Shown: in pieces, positions 55,722-64,000 of the stretch | Layout: each line of letters starts with the position of its first letter | Position numbering within the stretch: the stretch's first letter is position 1 | Assembly: GCA_023168345.1 (NCBI GenBank) | Contig: AP025689.1 | Location: 1,114,001-1,178,000, forward strand | DNA length: 64,000 bases | DNA from: Lysinibacillus sp. PLM2 | GTDB taxonomy: Bacteria; Bacillota; Bacilli; Bacillales_A; Planococcaceae | Reading direction: 5' to 3' | Notes under the pieces: generated by a model | The model's input: only the letters and a program-made list of their open reading frames with translations | Told to the model about the DNA's origin: nothing | Databases searched by the model: none | Program-made: the position numbers and the translations under genes

Positions 55722-56699
55722 ATGGCACAAATGACGATGATTCAAGCGATTACAGATGCACTTCGCTGTGAGATGAAAAATGACGAAAACGTATTAGTTT
55801 TCGGTGAAGACGTTGGTGTAAACGGCGGGGTATTCCGTGCTACTGAAGGACTTCAGCAAGAGTTTGGAGAAGACCGAGTTTTTGATACACCACTTGCTGA
55901 ATCTGGTATCGGTGGTTTGGCGATCGGGTTAGCGTTACAAGGTTATCGACCAGTACCAGAAATACAATTTTTCGGATTTGTTTTTGAAGTAATGGATTCT
56001 ATTAGTGGTCAATTAGCTCGGATGCGTTATCGTAGTGGCGGTGTTTATCAAGCGCCTGTAACGATTCGTTCTCCATTTGGAGGGGGCGTTCATACACCTG
56101 AAATGCACTCTGATAGTTTAGAAGGTTTAATGGCTCAATCGCCAGGTTTAAAAGTAGTAATACCTTCAACACCTTACGATGCAAAAGGTTTATTAATTTC
56201 ATCAATTCGTGATAATGACCCAGTTGTCTTTTTAGAACATTTAAAGCTTTATCGTTCATTCCGTGAAGAGGTACCTGAAGAGGCATATACAATTCCAATT
56301 GGTAAAGCAGATGTAAAAAGAGAAGGGAAAGACTTATCTATCTTTGCATATGGCTTAATGGTACATGAAAGTTTAAAAGCTGCAGAAGAACTTGAAAAAG
56401 AAGGTTACTCAGTTGAAGTAGTTGATTTACGTACAATTCAACCTTTAGATATTGAAACAATCATTGCTTCTGTTGAAAAAACAAACCGTGCGATTGTAGT
56501 TCAAGAAGCTCAAAAGCAAGCTGGTATTGCGGCAAATGTTGTGGCAGAAATTACAGAACGAGCAATTCTTAGTTTAGAAGCACCAGTGTTAAGAGTTGCA
56601 GCGCCAGATACAGTGTACCCATTCCCACAAGCAGAAAATGTTTGGTTACCAAATTACAAAGATATTATTGAAACTGCTAAAAAAGTGTTAACATTCTAA
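55722..56699 (+). CDS. pdhB: Pyruvate dehydrogenase E1 beta
   Basis: A 325-residue E1 beta subunit completing the ThDP site. [23 protein letters not shown] (about 27-49), [13 protein letters not shown] and [17 protein letters not shown] are typical. AAAGGAGTCG at the end of pdhA serves as RBS. Confidence 0.96.
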   Translation: MAQMTMIQAITDALRCEMKNDENVLVFGEDVGVNGGVFRATEGLQQEFGEDRVFDTPLAESGIGGLAIGLALQGYRPVPEIQFFGFVFEVMDSISGQLARMRYRSGGVYQAPVTIRSPFGGGVHTPEMHSDSLEGLMAQSPGLKVVIPSTPYDAKGLLISSIRDNDPVVFLEHLKLYRSFREEVPEEAYTIPIGKADVKREGKDLSIFAYGLMVHESLKAAEELEKEGYSVEVVDLRTIQPLDIETIIASVEKTNRAIVVQEAQKQAGIAANVVAEITERAILSLEAPVLRVAAPDTVYPFPQAENVWLPNYKDIIETAKKVLTF

Positions 56700-56772
56700 A
56701 TACTAATAAGAATAAAGCACAAAGTTGTATGAAGGAAAACTAACATCTGAACATATTGAAAGGGTGATAACT

Positions 56773-58104
56773 ATGGCGTTTGAATTCCGCATGCCTGATA
56801 TCGGTGAAGGTATCCATGAAGGAGAAATCGTAAAGTGGTTTGTTAAACAAGGGGATTTAGTAAAAGAAGATGATATATTATGTGAAATACAAAATGATAA
56901 AGCGGTTGTTGAAATCCCTTCACCAGTAGAAGGTACTGTTGAAGAGGTTGTCGTTGGTGAAGGAAGCGTCGCTGTAGTTGGAGACGTATTAATCCGTTTA
57001 GATGCTCCGGGTTATGAAAATATCCAATTAAAAGGTAATGATCATCACGAAGAAAAATCAATTTCGCCAGAAGTACAGCAAAGTGTTGAGCAAGTGAATT
57101 TAGCTCCTGAACCAACACCAGCTCCTGTTCCGACACAAACAGAAGGACCTGTAGTAGATACAAATAAACGTATTATCGCTATGCCTTCAGTTAGAAAATT
57201 TGCTCGTGACAATGATGTAGATATTCGAAGTGTAAGTGGGTCTGGAAAAAATGGTCGAATACTAAAAGAAGATATCGAGAACTTCTTGAATGGAGAAAAC
57301 ACAGTAAGCGCTACATCGCAAACTACAAATATAGAAGTGAATGAAGTTGGACTTAATGAGCAACCTACAGCTCCTATTGCTCCAATTCAATTAGAAGGTG
57401 ATTTCCCAGAAACGAGAGAAAAAATTTCTGGAATTCGAAAAGCAATTGCAAAAGCAATGGTACACTCAAAGCAAACGGCTCCACACGTAACATTAATGGA
57501 TGAAATAGATGTCACAGAATTAGTAGCACATCGTAAAAAATTCAAAGAGGTTGCATCTGAAAAAGGAATAAAGCTAACTTATTTACCTTATGTTGTAAAA
57601 GCGTTAGTATCTACATTAAAGGAATTCCCAGAATTCAACCGTTCATACGATGATGCAACAAGTGAAATAATCCAAAAACATTACTATAATATAGGTATTG
57701 CAGCGGATACAGAACGAGGCTTACTAGTTCCAGTTATTAAGAATGCAGATCGTAAATCTATCTTTGGTTTATCTAAAGAAATCAGTGAATTGGCAACGAA
57801 AGCTCGTGAAGGTAAACTAGCTCCAAATGAAATGAAAGGTGCATCATGCTCAATTACCAACATAGGTTCAGCAGGTGGTCAATGGTTTACTCCAGTAATT
57901 AATCATCCTGAAGTGGCAATTTTAGGACTTGGCAGAATTTCTGAAAAGCCTATAATAAAAAATGGTGAAATTGTAGCAGCACCTGTGTTAGCATTATCTT
58001 TGAGCTTTGATCATCGAATGATCGACGGTGCGACGGCGCAATATGCGTTAAATCATTTAAAACGTTTGCTTGCCGAACCGGAACTTTTATTAATGGAGGC
58101 GTAA
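56773..58104 (+). CDS. pdhC: Dihydrolipoamide acetyltransferase E2
   Basis: A 443-residue E2 core enzyme. ATG 56773 has AAAGGGTGATAA upstream and gives the canonical [19 protein letters not shown] start. One lipoyl domain with the lipoylated Lys in NDKAVVEI (about residue 43), a Pro/Ala/Glu-rich linker, the E1/E3-binding domain ([14 protein letters not shown], about 138-172), and the catalytic domain with [10 protein letters not shown] near 413. The single lipoyl domain is as in B. subtilis. Confidence 0.96.
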   Translation: MAFEFRMPDIGEGIHEGEIVKWFVKQGDLVKEDDILCEIQNDKAVVEIPSPVEGTVEEVVVGEGSVAVVGDVLIRLDAPGYENIQLKGNDHHEEKSISPEVQQSVEQVNLAPEPTPAPVPTQTEGPVVDTNKRIIAMPSVRKFARDNDVDIRSVSGSGKNGRILKEDIENFLNGENTVSATSQTTNIEVNEVGLNEQPTAPIAPIQLEGDFPETREKISGIRKAIAKAMVHSKQTAPHVTLMDEIDVTELVAHRKKFKEVASEKGIKLTYLPYVVKALVSTLKEFPEFNRSYDDATSEIIQKHYYNIGIAADTERGLLVPVIKNADRKSIFGLSKEISELATKAREGKLAPNEMKGASCSITNIGSAGGQWFTPVINHPEVAILGLGRISEKPIIKNGEIVAAPVLALSLSFDHRMIDGATAQYALNHLKRLLAEPELLLMEA

Positions 58105-58108
58105 AAAA

Positions 58109-59521
58109 ATGGTAGTAGGAGATTTTGCAATTGAGATTGATACTCTCGTAGTAGGAGCTGGCCCTGGTGGTTATGTTGCAGCAATTCGTGCGGCACAAAC
58201 AGGGCAAAAAGTGACTGTTGTTGAGAGAGGTGAAGTTGGTGGCGTTTGTTTAAATGTTGGATGTATTCCTTCAAAAGCATTAATTTCTGTAGGTCACCGT
58301 TTCGAACAAGCAAAACATTCAGAAGATATGGGGGTATTTGCTTCTGAAGTTAAACTTGATTTTACAAAAGTTCAAGAATTTAAAAATAGTGTTGTGAAAA
58401 AATTAACTGGCGGTGTTGCTGGTTTACTAAAAGGGAATAATATTGAAACTGTAAAAGGTGAAGCATATTTTGTAGATGCAAATACAGTGCGTGTTGTAAA
58501 TGGTGATACTGCACAAACTTACACATTCAAAAATGCGATTCTTGCAACAGGTTCTCGTCCAGTTGAAATCCCAACGTTCAAATATACGAACCGTGTCATT
58601 AATTCAACAGGTGCTTTAAATTTAACTGAGCTACCTTCTAAATTAGTTGTTATCGGTGGTGGATATATCGGAACTGAATTAGGTTCAGCATTCGCAAACT
58701 TCGGTACAGAAGTAACAATTATTGAAGGCGGAAACGATATTTTAGCTGGCTTTGAAAAGCAAATGACTCAAATTGTGAAAAAAGGCCTTAAGAAAAAAGG
58801 TGTTACAATTGAAGTAAACGCATCTGCTAAAGGTGTTGAAGAGAGCGAAACTGGCGTAGTGGTTACGTATGAAGCTGGCGGAGAAGAGAAAAAAGTTGAA
58901 GCTGACTATGTATTAGTAACTGTAGGTCGTCGTCCAAATACGGATGAATTAGGCTTGGAACAAATCGGAATTGAATTTGCTGAACGTGGTCTAATCAAAG
59001 TTGATAAACAATGCCGTACAAATATTCCTAACATTTATGCTATTGGTGACATCGTTGATGGCCCACAACTTGCTCATAAAGCTTCTTACGAAGGTAAAGT
59101 CGCTGCTGAAGCAATTGCAGGAGAAAAATCAGTGGTGGATTATTTAGCCATTCCAGCAGTATGCTTCACAGATCCAGAAATGGCTACTGTTGGTTACAAT
59201 GAAGAGCAAGCTAAAGCGGAAGGGCTAGAAGTAACTGCAGCGAAATTCCCATTTGCAGCAAATGGTCGTGCATTAGCATTAAACCAAACTGAAGGCTTTG
59301 TTAAATTAGTTGCTCGTAAAGAAGATGGATTATTAGTAGGTGCACAAATCGTTGGTGCTGGTGCTTCTGATATGATTTCAGAATTATGTTTAGCAATTGA
59401 AGGTGGAATGACAGCTGAAGACGTTGCTTTAACTATTCACCCTCACCCAACTCTAGGTGAAATTACAATGGAAACTGCTGAAGTACTACTTGGCAACCCA
59501 ATCCATATTATTTCAAAATAA
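58109..59521 (+). CDS. pdhD: Dihydrolipoamide dehydrogenase E3
   Basis: A 470-residue flavoprotein. FAD loop [12 protein letters not shown] (14-25), redox disulfide Cys47/Cys52 in [16 protein letters not shown] loop [12 protein letters not shown], second FAD motif YAIGDIVDG, and C-terminal HPHPTLGE with the catalytic His. Almost colinear with B. subtilis PdhD, starting [12 protein letters not shown]. It reoxidises the lipoamide of E2 and may also serve other 2-oxoacid dehydrogenases. Last gene of the operon; terminator follows. Confidence 0.96.
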   Translation: MVVGDFAIEIDTLVVGAGPGGYVAAIRAAQTGQKVTVVERGEVGGVCLNVGCIPSKALISVGHRFEQAKHSEDMGVFASEVKLDFTKVQEFKNSVVKKLTGGVAGLLKGNNIETVKGEAYFVDANTVRVVNGDTAQTYTFKNAILATGSRPVEIPTFKYTNRVINSTGALNLTELPSKLVVIGGGYIGTELGSAFANFGTEVTIIEGGNDILAGFEKQMTQIVKKGLKKKGVTIEVNASAKGVEESETGVVVTYEAGGEEKKVEADYVLVTVGRRPNTDELGLEQIGIEFAERGLIKVDKQCRTNIPNIYAIGDIVDGPQLAHKASYEGKVAAEAIAGEKSVVDYLAIPAVCFTDPEMATVGYNEEQAKAEGLEVTAAKFPFAANGRALALNQTEGFVKLVARKEDGLLVGAQIVGAGASDMISELCLAIEGGMTAEDVALTIHPHPTLGEITMETAEVLLGNPIHIISK

Positions 59522-59542
59522 ATTTAATAGAATAAAACAAGT

Positions 59543-59587
59543 AAAGTGTAGAGAAGGTCAAACAATGGCTTTTCTACACTTTTTTTC
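59543..59587 (+). terminator. Terminator of the pdh operon
   Basis: AAAGTGTAGAGAAG pairs with CTTTTCTACACTTT (one G-T pair) around a 12-base loop, then seven or more T. Confidence 0.92.
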
Positions 59588-59678
59588 TGTTATAAAGTTT
59601 TTAATGCATGAACTATCCTTTAATGACAAACCTTAAGTGAGACAATTACTTAATGAATTGTTAAAGGTGGGTGCTAAA

Positions 59679-62600
59679 TTGAAAGGGTTAGTTAATTTTG
59701 TTGTGAAAAATAAGCTAGCAGTCTGGTTGTTAGCAATTATATTAATGGGTACAGGACTCTATTCTACCTATCGAATGAACATGGAAACAATCCCAGATAT
59801 ATCGATACCTGTTATTACAGTAATGACAGTCTATCCGGGTGCTACACCTGAGCAAGTCATGGATGATATCTCAATTCCAATGGAGAACGCTGTTACCAAT
59901 CTAAGGGGTGTAGCTTCCGTTAGCTCTACTTCCTATGCCAATATGTCTAACCTCCAAATTGAATATGAATACGGCAGAGATATGGCAGAGGCAGAAAGGG
60001 AAATAAAATCTGTATTAGAAAATATTAAGTTACCAGACAATGCGCAGGAACCCTCCATAGCTCGTATAACTATAAATGCATTTCCAATATTGGCATTAAG
60101 TGTTGCCAGTGAAACAGAAGATATTGCAGAATTAACATCTACTGTAGAAGAAATAGTTGTGCCAAAATTAGAAGGAATTGATGGCGTTTCATCCGTATCT
60201 ATTTCTGGTCAACATGTAAATGAAGTTGAAATGACCTTTGATGAAGCTGCTCTTTCATCCTATGGTTTAACAGAAGATACTGTAAAACAATTAATTCAGG
60301 CAAATGATTTAAAAATGCCACTTGGTTTATTTCCATTTGAAGAAAAAGAACAATCTGTAGTTGTTGATGGGAAATTTACAACAATAGAACAATTAAAGGA
60401 ATTATTAATACCTGTAACACCAACAGAAGCTAATCCATCACCATTTGTATCGTTAGGTGACATTGCGTCAATTGAATTGGTTGGTAAAGTAGAATCTATT
60501 TCACGTACAAATGGTAAAGAGGCTATCGCTGTTCAAATAGTAAAAGGTCAAGATGCAAATACAGTTGCTGTAGTAAATGAGGCAAAGGACATTGCTGAGG
60601 AATTAGAAATAACTGTTGATGGATTAATTATTGATACAACCCTTGACCAAGGCGAACCTATTGAAAAATCTGTTGAAACAATGTTAAGTAAGGCGCTTTT
60701 CGGTGCAGGCTTTGCCATTTTGATTATTTTAATATTCTTAAGAGATATTAAGTCAACGATTATTTCAGTTATTTCCATTCCACTATCACTATTGATTGCA
60801 TTTACAATTCTAAAACAAATGGATATTACATTAAATATGATGACTTTAGGTGCAATGACGGTAGCAATCGGACGTGTAATCGATGATTCAATCGTTGTTG
60901 TTGAAAATATATATCGTCGCTTACACTTAAAGAATGAACAGTTAAAAGGACGAGCGTTAATCCGTTCTGCAACGATTGAAATGTTTAAACCTATTTTAGC
61001 TTCGACATTAGTTACAGTTGCGGTGTTTGCTCCTCTCGTATTAGTAGGAGGAATTGTTGGAGAGTTATTTATGCCCTTCGCTTTAACGATGACCTTTGCA
61101 CTGTTAGCCTCCTTATTAGTTGCGATTACGGTCGTACCCTCTCTATCCCATAGTCTTTTTAAGAAAAAACTGTACGGGAATAAAGGCCATGCGAAAATGC
61201 GAGAAGGTAAAAATAGTGCCCTTGCTAGAAATTATAAAGATCTTCTTGCATGGTCATTAAAGCATAAATGGATTTCAACACTTATAGCTGTTGCTGTACT
61301 TATAGCTAGTTTATTTTTAGCTCCAATAGTTGGGTTTAGCTTCTTACCTGCAGAGGAAGAGAAAGTATTATATTTAACCTATACGCCTGAAGCTGGTGAG
61401 TTAGAAGAAACAACATTAGAAAATGTAAGCTTTGTCGAACGGGAACTTATGGCTAGAGAGAATGTAGATATAGTTCAAGTTTCAATAGGAGGAAGTGGTA
61501 ATCCTATGATGGCTATGGGCGGAGGCTCTGGCGGTGCATTAATGTACGTTATTTTTAATCCAGAGACTGAAAATTTCAGCGATGTGAAGTCAGAGATTGA
61601 AGAATATATTCTATCATTAGAACAAACGGGCACTTGGAAAAGTCAAAACTTTAATATGTCTATGTCAAGTAGCTCGTTAAGTTATACAGTGTATGGTGAA
61701 GACTTAACGGAGGTAGAGGAAGCGGTATTAGGTATAGAGAAAATCATGAATGAATCAGGTAATCTAAAGGATGTTTCCACAAGTTTAACGGAGCGTTATG
61801 ATGAGTTTACATTGAGAGTAAATCAGCAAACATTATTACAATATGGCTTATCTACGATACAAATTGCAATGATGTTAAATCCAAATCAATCAGAAGAAGT
61901 TATTACGACCCTTGAAAAAGAGGGTTCTGATATAAATGTGGTTATAAAAAGTAATAAAGAAGCTGCAAATTCCATAGAGGATATGCTAGAACAATCGATA
62001 CCAACACCTTTAGGTACAACCGTTCAGCTTGGCGATATTGTAGAAGTACGAGAAGGAACTGTATTTAACACTATTTCACGAAGTAAAGGTAAATTATTTG
62101 CAGATGTGTCAGGAACAGTGACCTCAAAGGATATTACGAAAGCTTCCGCAGAAGTGGAACAGAAAATTAATGAGCTTGAATTACCAAAGGGTGTTGAAAT
62201 TGGTGTTAGTGGTGTAACTGCAGATATGGAAGAAGCATTTACACAGCTAGCTTTAGCTATGCTTGCAGCAATTGCGATTGTCTATTTCATTCTAGTTGTC
62301 ACCTTTGGAGAAGGGCTCGCACCATTTGCGATACTATTTTCCCTTCCCTTTACGGTGATAGGATCCCTTGTTGCATTATGGATAGCAAATGAAACAATCT
62401 CTGTATCTGCAATGATGGGTATGCTTATGTTAATAGGTATTGTCGTAACAAATGCAATCGTTCTTGTGGATAGAATTATTCATATGGAACGTGAAGGAAT
62501 GAAAATGCGTGATGCTATTTTAGAGGCTGGAGCGACTCGTTTAAGACCAATTTTAATGACAGCCATCGCGACAATCGGTGCACTTATACCCCTTGCGATT

Positions 62601-62759
62601 GGAGCAGAGGGAAGTGGTTTAATTTCCAAAGGCTTAGGGGTAACTGTAATAGGTGGGTTGCTAAGTTCAACAATTTTAACATTAATTATAGTACCAATCG
62701 TTTATGAATTATTGTCAAAAATGTTAAGAAAAAATCGAAAAGAACTGGTAGAAGATTAG
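59679..62759 (+). CDS. swrC: RND-family exporter, SwrC (YerP)-like
   Basis: A 1026-residue transporter with 12 membrane helices and two large extracytoplasmic domains. TTG 59679 (AAAGGTGG 8 bases upstream) gives the usual family start KGLVNFVVKNKLAVWL; a GTG 42 bases earlier has no RBS. Proton-relay aspartates lie in GRVIDDSIVVVENIYRR (TM4). The second half repeats the pattern with VTNAIVLVDRI and the C-terminal LRPILMTAIATIGALIPLA. In B. subtilis SwrC exports surfactin and supports swarming. There is no adjacent membrane-fusion protein, as expected for Gram-positive RND pumps. Substrate here unknown. Confidence 0.9.
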   Translation: MKGLVNFVVKNKLAVWLLAIILMGTGLYSTYRMNMETIPDISIPVITVMTVYPGATPEQVMDDISIPMENAVTNLRGVASVSSTSYANMSNLQIEYEYGRDMAEAEREIKSVLENIKLPDNAQEPSIARITINAFPILALSVASETEDIAELTSTVEEIVVPKLEGIDGVSSVSISGQHVNEVEMTFDEAALSSYGLTEDTVKQLIQANDLKMPLGLFPFEEKEQSVVVDGKFTTIEQLKELLIPVTPTEANPSPFVSLGDIASIELVGKVESISRTNGKEAIAVQIVKGQDANTVAVVNEAKDIAEELEITVDGLIIDTTLDQGEPIEKSVETMLSKALFGAGFAILIILIFLRDIKSTIISVISIPLSLLIAFTILKQMDITLNMMTLGAMTVAIGRVIDDSIVVVENIYRRLHLKNEQLKGRALIRSATIEMFKPILASTLVTVAVFAPLVLVGGIVGELFMPFALTMTFALLASLLVAITVVPSLSHSLFKKKLYGNKGHAKMREGKNSALARNYKDLLAWSLKHKWISTLIAVAVLIASLFLAPIVGFSFLPAEEEKVLYLTYTPEAGELEETTLENVSFVERELMARENVDIVQVSIGGSGNPMMAMGGGSGGALMYVIFNPETENFSDVKSEIEEYILSLEQTGTWKSQNFNMSMSSSSLSYTVYGEDLTEVEEAVLGIEKIMNESGNLKDVSTSLTERYDEFTLRVNQQTLLQYGLSTIQIAMMLNPNQSEEVITTLEKEGSDINVVIKSNKEAANSIEDMLEQSIPTPLGTTVQLGDIVEVREGTVFNTISRSKGKLFADVSGTVTSKDITKASAEVEQKINELELPKGVEIGVSGVTADMEEAFTQLALAMLAAIAIVYFILVVTFGEGLAPFAILFSLPFTVIGSLVALWIANETISVSAMMGMLMLIGIVVTNAIVLVDRIIHMEREGMKMRDAILEAGATRLRPILMTAIATIGALIPLAIGAEGSGLISKGLGVTVIGGLLSSTILTLIIVPIVYELLSKMLRKNRKELVED

Positions 62760-62805
62760 GAGCAACTAGTAAAAAAGAAGTAAATATAGTAAGTAAGGAA
62801 TGGCT

Positions 62806-62840
62806 GCAACTCGATTCTTTCGGATCGGGTTGCTTTTTTA
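62806..62840 (+). terminator. Terminator of the swrC-like gene
   Basis: GCAACTCGATTC pairs with GGATCGGGTTGC (two G-T pairs) around a 4-base loop, then T6. Confidence 0.88.
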
Positions 62841-62933
62841 TATATTTCTAACATAGACATACATTTTTAACAGGCGTAAAATGTCTTTATTGAGGAGGTG
62901 GTTGAAATTTTAAAGGAATCGATATATTCCAGT

Positions 62934-63482
62934 ATGATGAGGACTGTACGAACAGTTTTACAAATACTCATTTTATATATATTTCATTATTTAGGTGTAC
63001 TGATAGTAACATTAACCAAAATCCCTTTACCACCAAGTGTTGTAGGATTTATCTTATTGTTTATTTGTTTACTACTTAAATGGATTAAAATTGAATTAAT
63101 TCGTGACGGAGCAAGTTTTTTAATCGGATTTATGTTACTGTTTTATATTCCGCCAATGGTTGGAATTATTGAATATCCACAATTGCTATCTTATAATGGG
63201 TTAATTTTAATTCTTGGAGTAATTGTGAGTACTTTATTTGCTATCCTCATAACTAGCTTCTTAAGCCAAAAAATCGAGAAAAAAGAAGAAATGTGGAAAA
63301 AGCAAACAGTGGAAGTAAATAATCTAGATGAAATCCAGGAAAAAGAAGTAGACCAACCTATAATGGAAAAAGATGAATTAAAAATTCATAATAATATAGA
63401 AAATGAGGATTTAGAAACTGAATTAGAACAGAAGGGAGATAAAGAGGAAGAATATGTTGAGAGTAGCACTATCAATCATTAG
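62934..63482 (+). CDS. CidA/LrgA-family holin-like protein with long acidic tail
   Basis: Four membrane helices in the first 115 residues with the family segment IPLPPSVVGFILLFICLLLKWIKIE (about 31-55 from this start). CidA/LrgA proteins influence murein hydrolase activity, cell lysis and carbon overflow transport. The usual length is about 120-150; here a highly charged, Glu/Lys-rich cytosolic tail of about 65 residues follows (IEKKEEMWKK onward). The start is uncertain: ATG 62934 fits the family N-terminus but has a poor RBS; GAGGAGG at 62892-62898 is ideally placed only for ATT 62907, while GTG 62898 overlaps it. Overlaps the next gene by 29 bases. Confidence 0.8.
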   Translation: MMRTVRTVLQILILYIFHYLGVLIVTLTKIPLPPSVVGFILLFICLLLKWIKIELIRDGASFLIGFMLLFYIPPMVGIIEYPQLLSYNGLILILGVIVSTLFAILITSFLSQKIEKKEEMWKKQTVEVNNLDEIQEKEVDQPIMEKDELKIHNNIENEDLETELEQKGDKEEEYVESSTINH

Positions 63483-64000
63483 TACAATTATTGTCTATTT
63501 GATAATGGCGAAATTATATAAACGTTACAACTATCCCTTCTTAATGCCGGTTATTACTTCGTCTATCGTATTAGTAGTAGGATTATTAATTTTTGATATT
63601 CCTTTTGAAGTATATATGGAAGGTGGACAGTGGTTGCAACACTTATTAGGACCTGCGGTAGTTGGTCTAGCATACCCGCTTTATAATCAACGACATTTAC
63701 TTGTAAAATATAAATATAGTATTCTATCAGGTCTATTTATTGCTATGATGAGCGGTTTAATAAGCATTTATGTATTACTTTCGTTATTTAAAATTGATAA
63801 AGAATGGATATTAACTGCACTGCCAAAATCATTAACTACTCCAATTGCTATGCAGGTAAGTGAAACGATAGGGGGCATTGCTCCGTTAACTGCGGTATTA
63901 GTAATGCTTGCAGGGTTCACTGGTGCAATACTTGCTCCGTATATATATAAATGGACTAAGATTAATTCTCCTATAAGTCGTGGTGTTTCAATGGGAAGTG
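63454..64000 (+). CDS. LrgB/CidB-family membrane protein (partial, runs off the window)
   Basis: At least 182 codons are present and the frame is open at the window end. Typical LrgB/CidB features: YPFLMPVITSSIVLVVGLLIF near the start, QHLLGPAVVGLAYPLYNQRHLL (about 60-81), and LPKSLTTPIAMQVSETIGGIAPLTAVLVMLAG (about 123-154). The partner of the CidA/LrgA protein upstream; homologues export pyruvate, acetate or glycolate, or act as anti-holins. AAAGAGGA lies 5 bases before ATG 63454. The C-terminus is missing only because the window stops. Confidence 0.88.
   Translation, partial: MLRVALSIISTIIVYLIMAKLYKRYNYPFLMPVITSSIVLVVGLLIFDIPFEVYMEGGQWLQHLLGPAVVGLAYPLYNQRHLLVKYKYSILSGLFIAMMSGLISIYVLLSLFKIDKEWILTALPKSLTTPIAMQVSETIGGIAPLTAVLVMLAGFTGAILAPYIYKWTKINSPISRGVSMGS

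Overview
The window is a chromosomal stretch of a low-GC, endospore-forming Firmicute of the order Bacillales. Most genes have clear Bacillus subtilis counterparts, often in the same order: ykvS, ykwC, cheV, ykuL/cbpB-ccpC-dapH-dapL, ykuU-ykuV, ktrC, rnjA-rpoY, ykrA, defB, pdhABCD. Orphan murE lies next to prfC, as in staphylococci. Together with a Spo0E-like phosphatase and a soluble sporulation-type histidine kinase, this suggests the Planococcaceae (Lysinibacillus/Solibacillus-like) rather than Bacillus proper. That placement is inference. I saw no rRNA, tRNA, CRISPR array, insertion sequence or prophage.

Layout. 0-11.6 kb is metabolic: a DUF1835-type protein, a YdeI-like protein ending in a CDGSH iron-sulfur motif, an aldo/keto reductase, two aldehyde dehydrogenases, and an operon of FCD regulator, NhaC-type transporter and amidohydrolase. 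11.8-16.3 kb holds murE, prfC and an SDR reductase. 16.3-18.9 kb holds a manganese (yybP-ykoY) riboswitch, its TerC-family target and a Ktr/Trk potassium channel subunit. 19-27 kb is regulatory: sporulation-type kinase, MhqR-like MarR regulator, lipoprotein, degenerate CPBP protein, YkvS, Spo0E-like phosphatase, YkwC, an MFS carrier and CheV. 27.4-33.3 kb has a coupled ppx-ppk pair and a PAS-GGDEF-EAL protein.

33.4-37.2 kb is the ykuL-ccpC-dapH-dapL block (c-di-AMP sensing, citrate-cycle repression, acetylase-type lysine/DAP synthesis). It is followed by about 10 kb on the minus strand: a 3-hydroxybutyrate dehydrogenase/GntP permease operon with a CcpA site, its probable PAS/AAA+ regulator, a NorA-like exporter and a polyamine potABCD operon with an XRE-cupin regulator. 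The plus-strand yku block then resumes with ykuU-ykuV. 48.7-54.2 kb holds a methyltransferase, ktrC, rnjA-rpoY, a tiny 23-codon gene with its own promoter and terminator, ykrA and defB. 54.6-59.5 kb is the pyruvate dehydrogenase operon. The window ends with a SwrC-type RND exporter and a cidA/lrgB-type pair, the second gene running off the end.

Several parts fit together: DapH/DapL make the diamino acid precursors used by MurE; KtrC and the KtrB/D-type channel are subunits of one class of K+ uptake system, and CbpB is a c-di-AMP sensor; the sporulation-type kinase and the Spo0E-like phosphatase could act on opposite sides of a phosphorelay. No wholly new defence or mobile system is visible. 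The best leads are the 23-residue cationic peptide gene, the repeat-rich DNA upstream of rpoY, the YdeI-CDGSH protein, the AAA+ regulator lacking GAFTGA, the DDPR-type MurE, and the uncharacterised FCD/NhaC/amidohydrolase operon.
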